Positions 30,163 to 47,525 of a DNA stretch of 64,000 nucleotides are shown in pieces (within the stretch, counting starts at the first letter, position 1; each line of letters starts with the position of its first letter). The position numbers were made by a program, and so were the translations under genes. The stretch comes from Membranipora membranacea (Eukaryota; Bryozoa; Gymnolaemata; Cheilostomatida; Membraniporidae): positions 1,238,001-1,302,000 of the forward strand of contig OU612073.1 of the NCBI GenBank assembly GCA_914767715.1, written 5' to 3'. The notes under the pieces were generated by a model. It did no database searches and was not told where the DNA came from. It saw only the letters and a list, made by a program, of their open reading frames with translations.

Positions 30163-33100
30163 ACCATCGGATCACTACTGTATATTAATACGCAGCATCT
30201 CATAATATCTGAGCTGTGGAGTTCAATTTGTGGCATTATTAACTAGTTGTGTCATTTTGGCTGCTGTTTTTGATATGCCATTTTCGTATTATGCCCAAAT
30301 GAACTTGATATGCCGTGTGTTATAATGACTACAAATGAGACAATTCTATATAGAGTGATTGCAATATCTAGGCACTGAATTTATGCAGTGTACCATGAAG
30401 GAATAACTTATCCGTAATTTGTTACAATTATTTGCATGGTCCAAACTCTGAGAACAGACACGGGTATACACTGAGTGAATGTCCTTTTAGTGTTCGTTTC
30501 ATGAATGTTCAGTAACAGTATTTGATTACTAGATGAATTTAGACTTTTTACACCTGTGACGTATATCCTTATACTGACTTGATTGCATGGCCTCATTTGA
30601 TATCTCAACCCTATCAAGAATTTGGTTTACGAGGCCATCCTCAAGTGATACTTTTTGCCACACCCGTACTTTTGTATGAACTTAACGGTGGCTTATTTTT
30701 AAGCTACTTATATCCTAGATCTGAGCAGTGAACAAACACAGACGGTCACATCCTTCATCAAACACTGATAACTTTTTCTTATTGTTTACTGATGTTTTTC
30801 ACTTTCATGACTTACACGTTATATACTGGAACAAAGATCTGCTTGCTTAGATTTGATACAGGTGCTATTTTATAGTTATCACTTACAGAATAAAATAGCA
30901 AAGTAGTCACTCATATAACATGTCTATGTGTTCATGGGTAGTTTCCTTGTTGATGATCATACTGTCAAACTTATTCTATAAATAATATGACAGCATTGTC
31001 TGGATTTTGGTTGGGTTACCATCTCAGTCTAGTCTAGTAGAGTGAAGGACTAGAATATTTTTAGCAGTGATAACGTATTTTGGATAGTTGTCTTCTCATG
31101 TGCCGTCATCTGTATGGTTTGGGGAGTGTTCTCGATTATTGTTAATTCGAAAGTTGAACATTGCTACAAAACGCCTTGTCATAAACCCACTTTGAGAACC
31201 AATTTTTATGCGCTCTGTATCTGCAAGTTTGCACAGCCCAGCTTCTCTAAATAAACAGATATAGCAGTGGGGGAATGCAGTGCGATGATTTCTGGCTGGT
31301 CAACCAAGCAATTAGTCTTTTAATTAATATTTGAATAACTTTGAATGCGCCCATCTAAAGAGAATGTCTGTCTTTGCTTGATCAGGTAGTTTACCAATAA
31401 AATCTCAACAAAACCGGAGAGTAATATTTAGTTGTCATTGTTCCAAAGCTTCATTTCTTTATAGCCACTTACCACTTTTTGTCGAAAACGCGAAGCCAGC
31501 CTTGGTATTTTCAAGTAGCTCTGCCCAAGGAGTTAAAGACTCCTTGCTCTGCCATTCACCAAATATAATATCTGTTCTGATTCTGTTATGTCAATCAAAG
31601 GAACTATTAAGGTGCTCCATTCGTGTCACCAGTATAATAAATTATGATATTTATCATATATTTTATGTTATTAAACATTCTTTCTTTGAACAGATCGATT
31701 TCAAAATCTTCTTCTTGTAAGTTGGCATAAATTTAACTTAACTACCACTTTTTAGTGATCAGTTAAATTATTTGGACTTGAACTAGGTATTACGACTGTT
31801 CTGATGAGTTATTGTACTTTTTTTTTAATTGTTTGTTTGTTTTAATATACACTCTTTATCCAAAGATGCTAACATCTAGATAAAAATGAATTATGAGATA
31901 AAAAACCCCTTGGAGAGAGGAAAAAGAAAAGACATAAGTTATAAAAATAATACATGCTAGGAAAAATAGACTGGGTTCTTCAGGATAGCCTTGCTGCACT
32001 TGGCGGTTCGTGATCGCTTGATGTATACATCGGTCTGACACTTGCTAACAGATCTCATCGGTCTTAGACTGGGTTTCTGATTGAGTTTGTATCTCAACGA
32101 ATGATCGGGATTGCTCACGATTCGTGTCACATACGTTGAGCTTACATCCCGTAGTGTGTCGCATACAGTCGGATTAAATAGCAATCAGAACTGCGCTTCT
32201 TATACTCTACTGTAAGTCAATTTCTGTATCAGAGTATTGTGCCTCCCTCCGATCCAATGGCCGTTTTGCTATAAATCGTCATCAAATCTTCATAGTACAC
32301 TTTTGTGCACTCTGCCGTTTTCTTCTTCAAATGTGTGTAAATGAATGGTGTAACTGAAACAATGAAGGGAGTTCTCTGCTGAAAGTGAGCAAGAATGAGT
32401 TCAGGTATTTGTTTTTTTCGAGTCAAAGGCAATAAAACTAAACATACATGAAGGCAGAAGGCAGGGAGCAATGAACTCCCTCTTCCAGGAAGAGGGAGTT
32501 CATTGCAGGGAGGGTATGTTGATTAAATTGAAGATGCCTAAGGAGTTGTGTACTCCTAGTTCTTTAAAAAAGCTAGTATTTAAGTTTACGCGCCACATTG
32601 GTAACTATTTTTGCTTTATAGCCCTAATAAAATTGGTTTTAATAGATTAATATTTCCTCATAACTTATTCCAAATCTTCTTTCAACTTAATTAATAGAAA
32701 AAAAACCAAAATACTTGCTTTAAGTCTTAGAAACATATTTTGATGGTAATTACTGATTCTGCATTTCACCAAACTAATTTTAGTGGCATGCAAATAAGTT
32801 TTCAGAAACCCATTCGCTCACTTCCGTGTGTAACCGAGAGAAGTGAAGAAAATATTTGTCAACAGAGAGTTGAAGATTTGCACAGATTTTGGATTAGATG
32901 TCAGGTAAGCTGACAATGAGACTAAATTGATTGTTTGCATACAAAAATGCAATACATATCATATAATTTGGTACTTTTATGTTGTCATTTGTCCATTGAA
33001 TGATGGTGAATGAGAGTGCCCTAATTTTCCTTCACTTCCAAATAATTATTTTTCACTTACATTACTACCATTACTACAATTTTTTTTCTTACTTAACTTA

Positions 33101-35276
33101 CTATCAATATTATTATCTTTACCTTATTTATTTTCATTTGTTCCCAGCTTTGTAAGGGCTGATTGAATATTTAAACCATTGATAGTGGTGCTTATTTAGT
33201 TGGCTACGCATACAGTTGACTTTTACTTTTTTTGTCTTTTTAACAACAACAAACCAATTTTGTCAACATCAGCAGGCCAGCTGCTGTGTATGTATGTAAA
33301 TGTATGTCATACTCTTCTCCAGTCACCCATTGTGTCAATTGTAGTATTAATATGTCAAATCCAACTATCATAAAAAGTTAAGTAACTGGCACTGCAGGCA
33401 TCAATTAGTTTATTATACCAAAGCCCAAACAATTAACAAAAGCTAATATGTTTTGAGCTGATATATATATACAAACAAAGAGCTGTTTTTGGCAGTACAA
33501 TTATTATAAACCAAAACACACCAGTCCTTGACTTCTAGGTCCAGACCATTGTTGTTTGCTGTTGACACACTCACTTACTTAGGACAGGTGGATTATGATC
33601 TGATGGAAGGTGTAGCGTAGAACAAGTTTGTTGCCACTATGGTACGGTAACGATGGCAAAGTGATATTGCGGGTAACAAGTCACGTGGTCTTGATAAGCA
33701 TATCTCGTACATACACCCCCCCCCCGCATCCATAAAGGGAGCAAACCTGTTCTAGGTATAGTGTAGTGATCAGTAAGGGTAATTAAATTTCATTATTATT
33801 GAATGTCGGACCTAGTGCAGTTATGTTTGTGTGGCACTAACTAACCAGTGTACTAGGTAAGTATCATATCTAGACTTATATTATTTATACCCTAGGCATA
33901 GCCTATAGCTTTGTCTAACACAACATAAACCTTCACTAATGTATAGCAGTGACTATGGCTGACAGGGGGGTATATGTCACATATGCTATTCACAATAATG
34001 TTCTGCTTTACTGGTTTGTTCACATGCCAGGGACAGTGATGCCCTGCATGTGCACAAAGCGAGAGGAGCACATATAAACTATAGCTCAGTTTAGCTAGTT
34101 GGAGATGACTCAATTTTCGCCAGCGTTAACTTCAACTAGCTAAGCTATACATTGCTGAGTATGACCTGCCATCCTTACTGTGAAGCCAAGGAGTTTTTTA
34201 CTCGTCGGTATAGCCGTGATTTTATCCATGCATCAGATATTTGTGTTTTATTTGATGATTGAAATTGACACCCTTGCAATACAGTAACATTTTTCCATGT
34301 CTAGATTTTATGTAGCCAGTATCCTCTACGAATGTCCAGTTAGATTGTTCGCTGAAGACATGTAATATTTGCAGGTCATGTTCTTTATAAGTGATATAAA
34401 TCTCAAACTCATATGTCCTATATCATAGAGAAACTGACCTGCAGAAACATGCACGCTGGAGTACTTATTACTATAATCGGGACATGTAGTGTGGTATATT
34501 TATACCAATTTGTGTTGGTCCTCATCAAACCACTTTCCAAAAGTACAGATCAATATACTGCTCTAGAATATTGATGTCGAGCATCTTGGGCCATCGAGGC
34601 ATTCCCAGCCATAATCTGGTGATTTGAATTCGCGTAATTCATTATGGTGGCGTGTTCTGTTGAGTGCCAAGTATATGCCCCCTAGCCTACAAATAAATGA
34701 AATGAAAGCAGTAACATCTAGTGTGTTGATATTATAACAGACAAAATTCAACTTCATGGTGGTCAAATAATCCCTGGTGAACTGGTTTGTTATAACCTTA
34801 TTTTAGTTCGGTTTGAATGCCTTTTCTAAAAAAATCTTTTTGATGAGCCTATTTTTCCGTCCAGCAACTTGGGGTTGAGATTGGGGAGGGGTTCGTCAAT
34901 ACAGTGTAATTGTCATACACTTTGAGATAGTCGAGATCAGATCGTTTAATTTTGGAAACTCGGGGTATATTCGGAGCAATTGTTGTTTGGGTGAAAATGT
35001 GATATTTCATTGCAATTTTGTGAAACTGCATTGAGATGGAGCTGCTTATTCAACAAATAAGATCCATTAAGGCCTAATTATGCCGTTCAGGGATGTTGGC
35101 TGAAAGCTCAGTGTCTGTTACTGGTGCTCAGTAACTGATTATAAGCAGTAGGGGTGCAGCTGCTCTTGTTTTGTGATCTAGAGACGGGGAAGTGAACAAC
35201 ATTAACTCAAACCACAGCATAGTTCCTCTCTGCCTACTAGCATGTCGGATTTTATATACCATATTGTTTATTACAG
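30163..35276. other. PLOD 3' UTR and intergenic region before the G-beta gene
   Basis: An AATAAA at 30889-30894 is a candidate PLOD poly(A) signal. A 39-bp hairpin (32468-32506, 19-bp perfect arms around one A) lies further on. A possible noncoding exon end is the donor CAG/GTAAGC near 32906. No coding exon was convincing: the minus-strand ORF 31957-32184 looks protein-like in composition but has no start, acceptor or family signature. Confidence 0.45.
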
Positions 35277-35477
35277 TTCGAGGCAGTGGATAGTGGTGCG
35301 CATACTGGAAGACTCAGTGTATACAGCAGCTCAGATATAAACAGCCAGCTTATACAAGCCTCAGGCAGCTGTGTACACAGTACGTGTCGTGTGGTGAGCC
35401 ACTAAGAGGCTCCACTGCTGCAACTATCCTCCTTTATCTCTCAAGATTATAAATAACTACACAAACTAACCGCCACC
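35277..35477 (+). other. 5' UTR part of G-beta coding exon 1
   Basis: A good acceptor (TTTATTACAG) ends at 35276, followed by 201 bp without an in-frame upstream start before the ATG at 35478, which sits in a GCCACCATGA Kozak context. This suggests a spliced leader exon further upstream, possibly the one ending near 32906, though transcription could also start locally. Confidence 0.45.
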
Positions 35478-40323
<4,846 letters not shown>

Positions 40324-42115
40324 ACTCAACTCAACCTGACTTCGACAATAATTTAACGTCTACTACTATACCCTCGGCTTGTAGTGAGAGAGAAAGAGAG
40401 AGACAGACAGAGGGGTATCATAGGCTCATCAAAACTTCAACTTCCTCCTCGTCGACCAGTCCAATATGTCCATCTCACTCACAAGCCGACCCGCCTGTCG
40501 GTACCAGTCATAGCGACCTCCACACAACCCAGAGGTCCACGCAACAAGCTGAGAACGGATGAACTCTCATTAGCTGATGTAGGCCAGCCAAACTGCTCAG
40601 AAACGAGGATTGTGGGTCTATTTCTGAACATTTAGATTATCTAGTCAGTCGTAGAGTTGAATCATGTCATCTGTAGACATTAACTAATTTACGGTAAATA
40701 CCTTTGGTTGGGTAAGTCCCTCCCACAAACTGTAAGTGGGAGACAAGTCAACGCAGAGAGAGATGAAACTTTGTCTCTTATGATGTCGAGGCTTTATTTA
40801 ACATATATATTTATCTAAGACCTCAGTCTATTTTAGATTGAGGTCAAGGTCAGAGAATATTAAAGTGCAACCAAGGTTTCAAACAACTTCTCATTGATGG
40901 CCATTGATTAATAGCAGATTGCACCTTCTGCATGGGGAAAAAGACAAAATATAATTCGGATGATTATTCAGCCAGAATTCTTGTGAAACATTTCTTCCAT
41001 CAAGCACTCAAACTCAGCTAAAAGAGAATACCACATAGCAGTTTCCTGTTCCTGTTTTTATTTAGCCTGTGCTCTATAATTATTACAGCAAAGTCTTGAA
41101 ACCTCTCCTAAACTGAAGTGTTACCCAGCTTAGAGTCAGCAACTACTTTGAGTTTTGCATCGCGTAATGCACAAAGCTGATGCTGCCCAGCACATTATTT
41201 GCTACCCATTAATGCATTGTTGCGAAACCTTGGTTGCCCTTTAAGATCAGCAGCAGTAGGTAGACTTGACAGCTCATATTTGATTTGTCCTCCTTTAGTT
41301 TATACTAGGTGTAAATGTTGTGTCTTTCAGAAGGTTGAGTCTGACCTATAATAGAAGGTGATTGACATCACTGTACCCTGGCTATCATACTCATCTATAA
41401 TGATGATGGTGATGATAGTAGTAGGACTGCTGTACTTATTATTGTATTTCACCACAGTCTTTGCTATTTACTACTCATATTATTATATTGAACTCTGTTA
41501 ATGGTCATCACCTTTTTTGCGGATGCCACAACTTTTTTATGTGGGGTCGCCGGCCACTTGTCCTTGTACCACAAAACTCATTAAACTTTTTTTAGTTTCC
41601 TTTCAAAAAGACGTTTTTTTGGCTAAATGGATAATTAATATTTGAACATGTACAGTAGTGATTCAATTATGTAGTTGATTGTCATTAATTTTTGTGTTTG
41701 TTGCAGTAGCCACGCCACACAGTTTTTTTTATGAATATTTTACTACATATGACTTTCTCATTATTTCGTAAATGCTTGTAGCTTTTTCTTCTTCTTCTCT
41801 TCTCAATGTTAAGACAGCTTTTTTTCATTAATTAGACTACTTGTGGCACCTGCTGACACCACTGCTGCTGCTGAGACAGCAGCGGTGGAGGATTTGTATC
41901 AGCTGTCACTTTTCATTAGCTGCTCTGTCTGTTTACCCTGTAAGGAGTTCTCTCTCTCTTACTGTGTAGCAGCTTGCTGTGTATTTTCGCATCACTATGG
42001 CGCGTCTATAAGTTGTCTACTCTTTATCACATATTATTGGTATCCATGGATTTGCGTGAATCTGTTTTGTTACCTATCTATATTGTCTTAATAAAATCTC
42101 ATTGGTATTGTCATT
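40324..42115 (+). other. Probable 3' UTR of the G-beta gene
   Basis: No exon or other gene is apparent. The region ends with AATAAA at 42090-42095, a plausible poly(A) signal, which would make a 3' UTR of about 1.8 kb. The 82-residue ORF at 41843-42091 has no recognisable domain and is treated as chance. Confidence 0.4.
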
Positions 42116-42780
42116 CTTTTTGAAGACTGGAAATGCTCGCCCTGGCAAAGGTGCACAGTCATAGAGGTGCTTGACTATCAATCAACCTGGGCATTGAAAA
42201 AAACCTTATTATTTGTTTACTAAGCACGCCCTGGAATGGTATGCTGACTCACAATTCTCTTACGGCTTCCTTTTTTGAGCTTTCATTGCACTAATAAGCT
42301 TGACCGCTGTCACCCCTCACTACATCACTATCTCGCCATGGGACTGTCTTGTCACTCTTGGTTTGGAGAATGCATAACAAGTTATACCCATTTAGCAGTG
42401 ATATTCAGACCGTCTTGGCTCTACCTAGCCTGTCAAGACAGGCTAGGCTCTACCTTCGCCGGGGAGCCGTCGGGCGAGGGGCAAAAGTCTGGGGGGCTCA
42501 GACTAGGCTCTACCCTAATAAGCTGGTCTGGTAAAGCATCGCTCCCTGAAATTGATACTAAAAATGTAATTTCTAGCTATATGAGTAATCCATATTGATG
42601 AATGTTGATTTCACGACAACAAAATTTGGCTGAGTGGTCTTGTAAAAGTATGCATTATATCGGTGGAAACTTGCTCATCACCTTTTTTGTGGTATAGATT
42701 ATAGATAGTACAGGCGGTATGTTTTAGTATTTTCAATGTAGGCAATCTAGGTCACGCATGCATATGTATGAGGAGAAAAC

Positions 42781-42920
42781 TCTGAGATAAATACATTATA
42801 AAACTAGACCTCAAGTCCCAAGACTTGAATTGTGCCAGGTACAATTGGTCTCTGAGATAAATACATTATAAAACTAGACTTCAAGTCCCAAGACTTGAAT
42901 TGTGCCATGTACAATTGGTC
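42781..42920. repeat. 70-bp tandem duplication
   Basis: Two adjacent 70-bp copies (42781-42850 and 42851-42920) differ at only two positions. Each contains the palindrome CAAGTCCCAAGACTTG. A recent local duplication with no coding content. Confidence 0.9.
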
Positions 42921-45897
42921 TTTTTATAAAGATCAGTACTATGGGTCCATGTATACAATAATACTGTACGGCATTCAGTTGTAATATTTTTATAACACTT
43001 AGCCTGATTGAGTCGCTTGGTGGTAAAGTTGTTGTTGAATAGAAATTGGCACAAAAACCTTGATCGTATTTCATCATGATCAACCACAATTATTATTACA
43101 CCATTGGTCTTAATTTTCATTTCCGTTGTTTGATGTTTTGAAATTTTTGGATGCATATGTGTGACACATGGAAAAAAGATGATTTTTCATCCTGTGAGGC
43201 ATTTTAACCAATTTTAACCATTCTGTTTTAACTCAATATCTCTTTTTAGTATGAAAAAACCATAATTTTCCAACTTCTAGCAAGTGTTACACAGAGTGTT
43301 ATTATGTAAAAAGTTTAAACTAAATGCAATTGGTTATAATTGGTTGAAAACTAGAGCTCATGACTGCGGACTAAGTAAATAAAACTGCAGTAGCTCTTAG
43401 GTGCAAAAGTGGGGTGGTTATAGCGTCATCTGGTCCCATATATGGTAATCAGTCCAAATATCTGGTGTTACCCTACGACTACGTTATAGGGTTACTTGTC
43501 ATGTAGGAATCAAACCTTCACCAACCCAATACAATAATACAGAGTCATTCTAATATCAGATTACTGCAGAAGTAATATATGCTGTCCTCTCTTTTCTGCA
43601 TGTCTGTAGTTGGTGTAGCTGATGGAGCCATTGACAGATAATATAATTCGGTAGTACGTCTATTTGATTCTCTTCATGATGAAACGGGACTTTACTGAGG
43701 CTAGCAGTTAACATCATATCATGGTTATATCTTGCAGTTTTTGTCAGCGTCATAACTTTGTAACAATAACTTCATAATAGTTATCAAGTTATTATACTGA
43801 TGGGCAGTGTTAGAAGTGAGTGGAAACTGGTGGGAAATGAGTACCCACAAATAAATATGGAGATGGATCTTTTAGAAAACAGTTCCCACTAAATTCTGTG
43901 CAAAAAACTGTGTGGAAGTCTCTTTTGTTAAGACATCACTCATGTTATCAATCATACTATTGCAGAACCATAATTCTGAATTGCTGTTATTTTGATTAAT
44001 GATTAGTAGAGTAGATATGAGTAGAGTATACACAAAGAAAGAAATCTACTTAGACCTCTGCTGATGGGGCTATCAGTAAATCAGTATAATGTACGAATTT
44101 AACCGATTTATTTGTATCCATTTCTTCTCCACCCAGTACTCCCTGATAATGTTAGTTACCAGCCAGGAGTTAATCCTTGGTTACTGGCCAGGGTTCCGGG
44201 GCTGCTCTTCTTCACTGTTGATTTCTCTTAGTTTAATTTGGAGTTACCTTCCCTTGGTATCAATCTTCTAATATTGCTCAGCACTATTCCTGGCCGCTGG
44301 CCTAACCCGACATATATGGTTCCGTTATAGATCATAGGCAAAGAGAGCTTCTGGAAAGCTGAACTTCTTCAACAATTGCAATAACAGGAATATAACTGAG
44401 ACAACAATTGTTAGAATCATTCACAATCTTGATTTTCTATTTTAAGAGTAGTTTAAACTGACATGGTTGGGCTGGACTGACACTCGACCAATCTTGGGCA
44501 CATACTTTACAAACACAATTTTAGTTGGTAGCAGCAGAATCTATTTCACATTAAATTTGATAGTTTGTTGATGTGATCAATGGTCATTGGGCGAGGCCAA
44601 AGTTTTTCAAACAATTCAATTCAGTTTTATAAGATTGGCTCGCCGAGTCTCTGTGACAATTCAAATTGTTTATGTTATCTCTCTCTTTGTGTTAACTGTA
44701 TAATGACCTGAAGAGACCATGTAAAGAACCAGAAGCTAGCATTTATCATCAGGAAGCTTTCTGATCAGAAGAAAATAAGGTTGGTAGTGCACCGCCCCAA
44801 CCTAGCAGAAGTATGAGCCTATCTGACTCACAAAACCAAGGCAATACTAGTTTGTATATTCGTATCTATGAATGGTCGAGTGTGTAAAAACAGCCAGTCC
44901 TTTTGAGCAGAAATAATACAAATAAGATGGTGATATCTATACCAACTGGCATCATGGTACAGATCTAAGTTATACTGATATGTATCTTATCTCCGACACT
45001 CGTATTTGTCACAGGTACCAATGTCCATCTTTTATGCCCTCTTTTTGTAATGTGTGTTAAAAAATATTCTACTAGCAGCTGTTATGATTTCTGTTGATTA
45101 ATTTTTGTATTTTTTACTCACAGTTGTAAATTCACATTTGTTCTATTGTTGTGAAAATATAATAAATCCAAACACAGTCAAATTGTTAGACTGAGCCCCC
45201 CCCCCCCCCCTTCTCGCGCTCTTGTCCCCTTTGAAGGAAGGCCTCCCATCCGGGGCAAATTGTGTGAAGCTTGATTTAGGCACATCTATGACGAGTATCA
45301 TGTCTGTCAGAGCCAAATAAGTAGGTCATCACAAAGGAAGTTATCCTGTATATACGTTGGATTAGAAGGCTGTTTGCGGTGAGCTCAATGTAGTTAAACA
45401 TTTGAATAAGGTGAATGTGATCATATTCTATTTGTTGTAATCAAACCACCACTTATAGTATAACAATACAGACCTTTTCATTCATTTTCTAAATTATTTG
45501 TGCAGCAACTGTTTTTTGTTCATTTGGTTTTATAAAGACTACCAAGTTTTTCTATTGTAATGCAATCATGTATAGACTTGATTCCCATTCGATGTTGACA
45601 AAGGAGAGACAAAACCCACATCACACGGTCACAGTCGAGCAAACAACTTCTATAAAAATCGATAATCAACCTGATGTACTAAAACAGCATTACCTGTGAA
45701 ATAAATCAGTCAAAGATTTCGAGCTTTTTGGCAGCATTCAATATAGTGGAGCTCAGTTGGAAATGTGAGGAGGCATAAAACAGAACTAGAGTAGCAATGA
45801 AAATCAATCAGTCAGCTGATACAGCGGAGGGTGAATAGTCCATCAGACCTTCAGGTATCTATTAAAGATCAACACGTAGCTCACTATGACGCATAGC

Positions 45898-46244
45898 ATA
45901 GCCAATGTGTTGGCTCTGATTGGTGGGTGGGGGAAGAAAAGCCAATGGCTGGTTAAATGGTACTTTTAGGAAAGTACCTTCGACGTTGGTATTGCCTAAC
46001 TTTGGTTAAATGGAAGCACTTTCTGGACTGGTTTCGATCCGTTTTACGACCCTGTGGACACATGTCCTGATTGCGCAATTGGTAGAGCTTCAGAGAGTTG
46101 TTGGTTCGAAACCACTTTGGTCATCAAATATTCATCCTCTGCAATATCCCACGTTTATTATAAGTTCTGCAATGCCAAGGTTTAAGGTACTTTCATGAAA
46201 GTTCTATATGACTTGCCACTAATCAGAGCCAACACATTGGCTAT
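45898..46244. mobile_element. TIR element of 347 bp containing a tRNA-like segment
   Basis: The ends (45898-45926 and 46216-46244) are 29-bp inverted repeats with one mismatch, beginning ATAGCCAATGTGTTGGCTCT. A second palindromic motif GGTACTTT...AAAGTACC lies inside each flank. No transposase is encoded. The centre has tRNA-like promoter boxes, listed separately. Confidence 0.75.
46061..46122 (+). pseudogene. tRNA-like segment with A- and B-box motifs
   Basis: GCGCAATTGGTAGAGC resembles a D-arm/A box, and 20 bases later GGTTCGAAACC matches the B box and T-arm. The distance is too short for a normal anticodon arm, and the acceptor stem does not close well. It is therefore a truncated tRNA relic or a SINE head, not a working tRNA. 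Confidence 0.5.
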
Positions 46245-46702
46245 ATGTCGCACTCCACTGTGAACGAATGTTTCCCTGTTTTGCTGCATTCAGTATTATG
46301 TTAAAATTGATTTTATCAAATTTGCCCAAGCTAACAGGCCTAAGCAAAGTAGCTGGACTGTATATGCGTATATGCGTATATGCATATATATACAATGAAC
46401 GTCTAACTACCTTCACTTTTTCCTGGGTCAGCATTTTGCAGCAATGAGTACCAAAATTTCAGTATCGCATCATTTCAGAATCACTCAAAAGTCTCACCAG
46501 TTCTCTTGGGCCTTACCTGTTTACAGGGATCGGTCTAAAAGGGGACTGAACATTGGGCAAGAGACAAGAGTCTGGGATCATAGACTATCTTACAAACATT
46601 CATTCATAATGTTACAGAATCCAGCTATGAAATTCTTTTGAACTCAAGGTCCACTCCAGGGGTGTATTCATAGTTGATTGCATTAGATAAAAATCAACTA
46701 AA

Positions 46703-46894
46703 TCAGTTCAATGGAAGCGCAACAACTTAGCCCGAGCCAAACTTAGCCCGAGCCAAACTTAGCCCGAGCCAAACTGAGCCCAAATATAAAACTTGGGCCC
46801 ATGTAATGAATCTTGGCCCCAATAACTAAATTTGGCCCAACTTGGCTCAGGCTAAGTTTGGCTCGGGCTAAGTTGTTGCGGATTCAGTTCAATG
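46703..46894. mobile_element. Hairpin element flanked by an 11-bp direct repeat
   Basis: Direct repeats TCAGTTCAATG at 46703-46713 and 46884-46894 flank inverted arms CGCAACAACTTAGCCCGAGC and its complement. The left arm holds three tandem CTTAGCCCGAGCCAAA units. Arms plus target duplication indicate an inserted foldback element. Confidence 0.75.
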
Positions 46895-47525
46895 ATCACA
46901 CTTTTTACGGATTTTGTGAATTTGTAATATTTACTCCCTGCAACTTCTAAATTGTTTTTGTCTTAGACTTTGAATTTTCGTGACACATTCCCGGTTCAAA
47001 TGAAATATGCAGTTAGTTATGTGTGAAATAATTGCCTGGTTTTAATGCCTCAACTATTCTTATATGTCAATATATCCTTCCATCAGTCCTACAAACATAC
47101 GCTTAGTTCAAAATATGAAGGGCATTGTTGTTTTTTATACTAGAGAAGAACGGTAAAATGGCCAAGTGTTTTACCCCAACTCTAATTTGCAAGGTTAACC
47201 GCCTCATCAATTGAGATGGATAATAATACTTTGCGTTTAACTCAACGCCCAACATTAAAATCACAAATCAAAGCATCAACAACTCATAATTTATAATAGA
47301 ATGGCGACTAAATGCAGACACAATATACAAATTTGTATATTTCTCCGCATATTTATTCCTACTTAGTCTGAGCCCATGGGCTAGGTGTAGTAGGTAACAT
47401 TCCTGATATTGAGGCAGTCACCAGCGAGTTTTCTTACGGGTGCGGTGTTAAAAACCTTTGTTGGTATCTTCAGCATAGCACGTTCAATGTTGAGCAGAGA
47501 TCTTTTCAAATTTTAGGAAGCAAAC

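Larger units (their letters stand above)
42116..47525. other. Gene-poor region between G-beta and the ROCO-caspase gene
   Basis: About 5.4 kb without a supportable coding exon. It contains a tandem duplication (42781-42920), a 14-C run (about 45196-45209), two inverted-repeat elements (45898-46244 and 46703-46894) and a palindromic AGCCTGTCAAGACAGGCT (42428-42445). An acceptor-like CAAATTTTAG ending at 47515 precedes the next gene's start codon, so an upstream noncoding exon may lie here. Confidence 0.45.

Noticed and set aside
31957-32220. Minus-strand 75-residue frame with several Cys and basic residues
   Set aside because: A stop lies just upstream, the apparent start is TTG, there is no acceptor in phase, and no family is recognisable. 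A decayed exon remains possible.
41843-42091. 82-residue ORF after the G-beta gene
   Set aside because: Ends at the likely poly(A) signal, has no domain or splice structure, and fits a 3' UTR.
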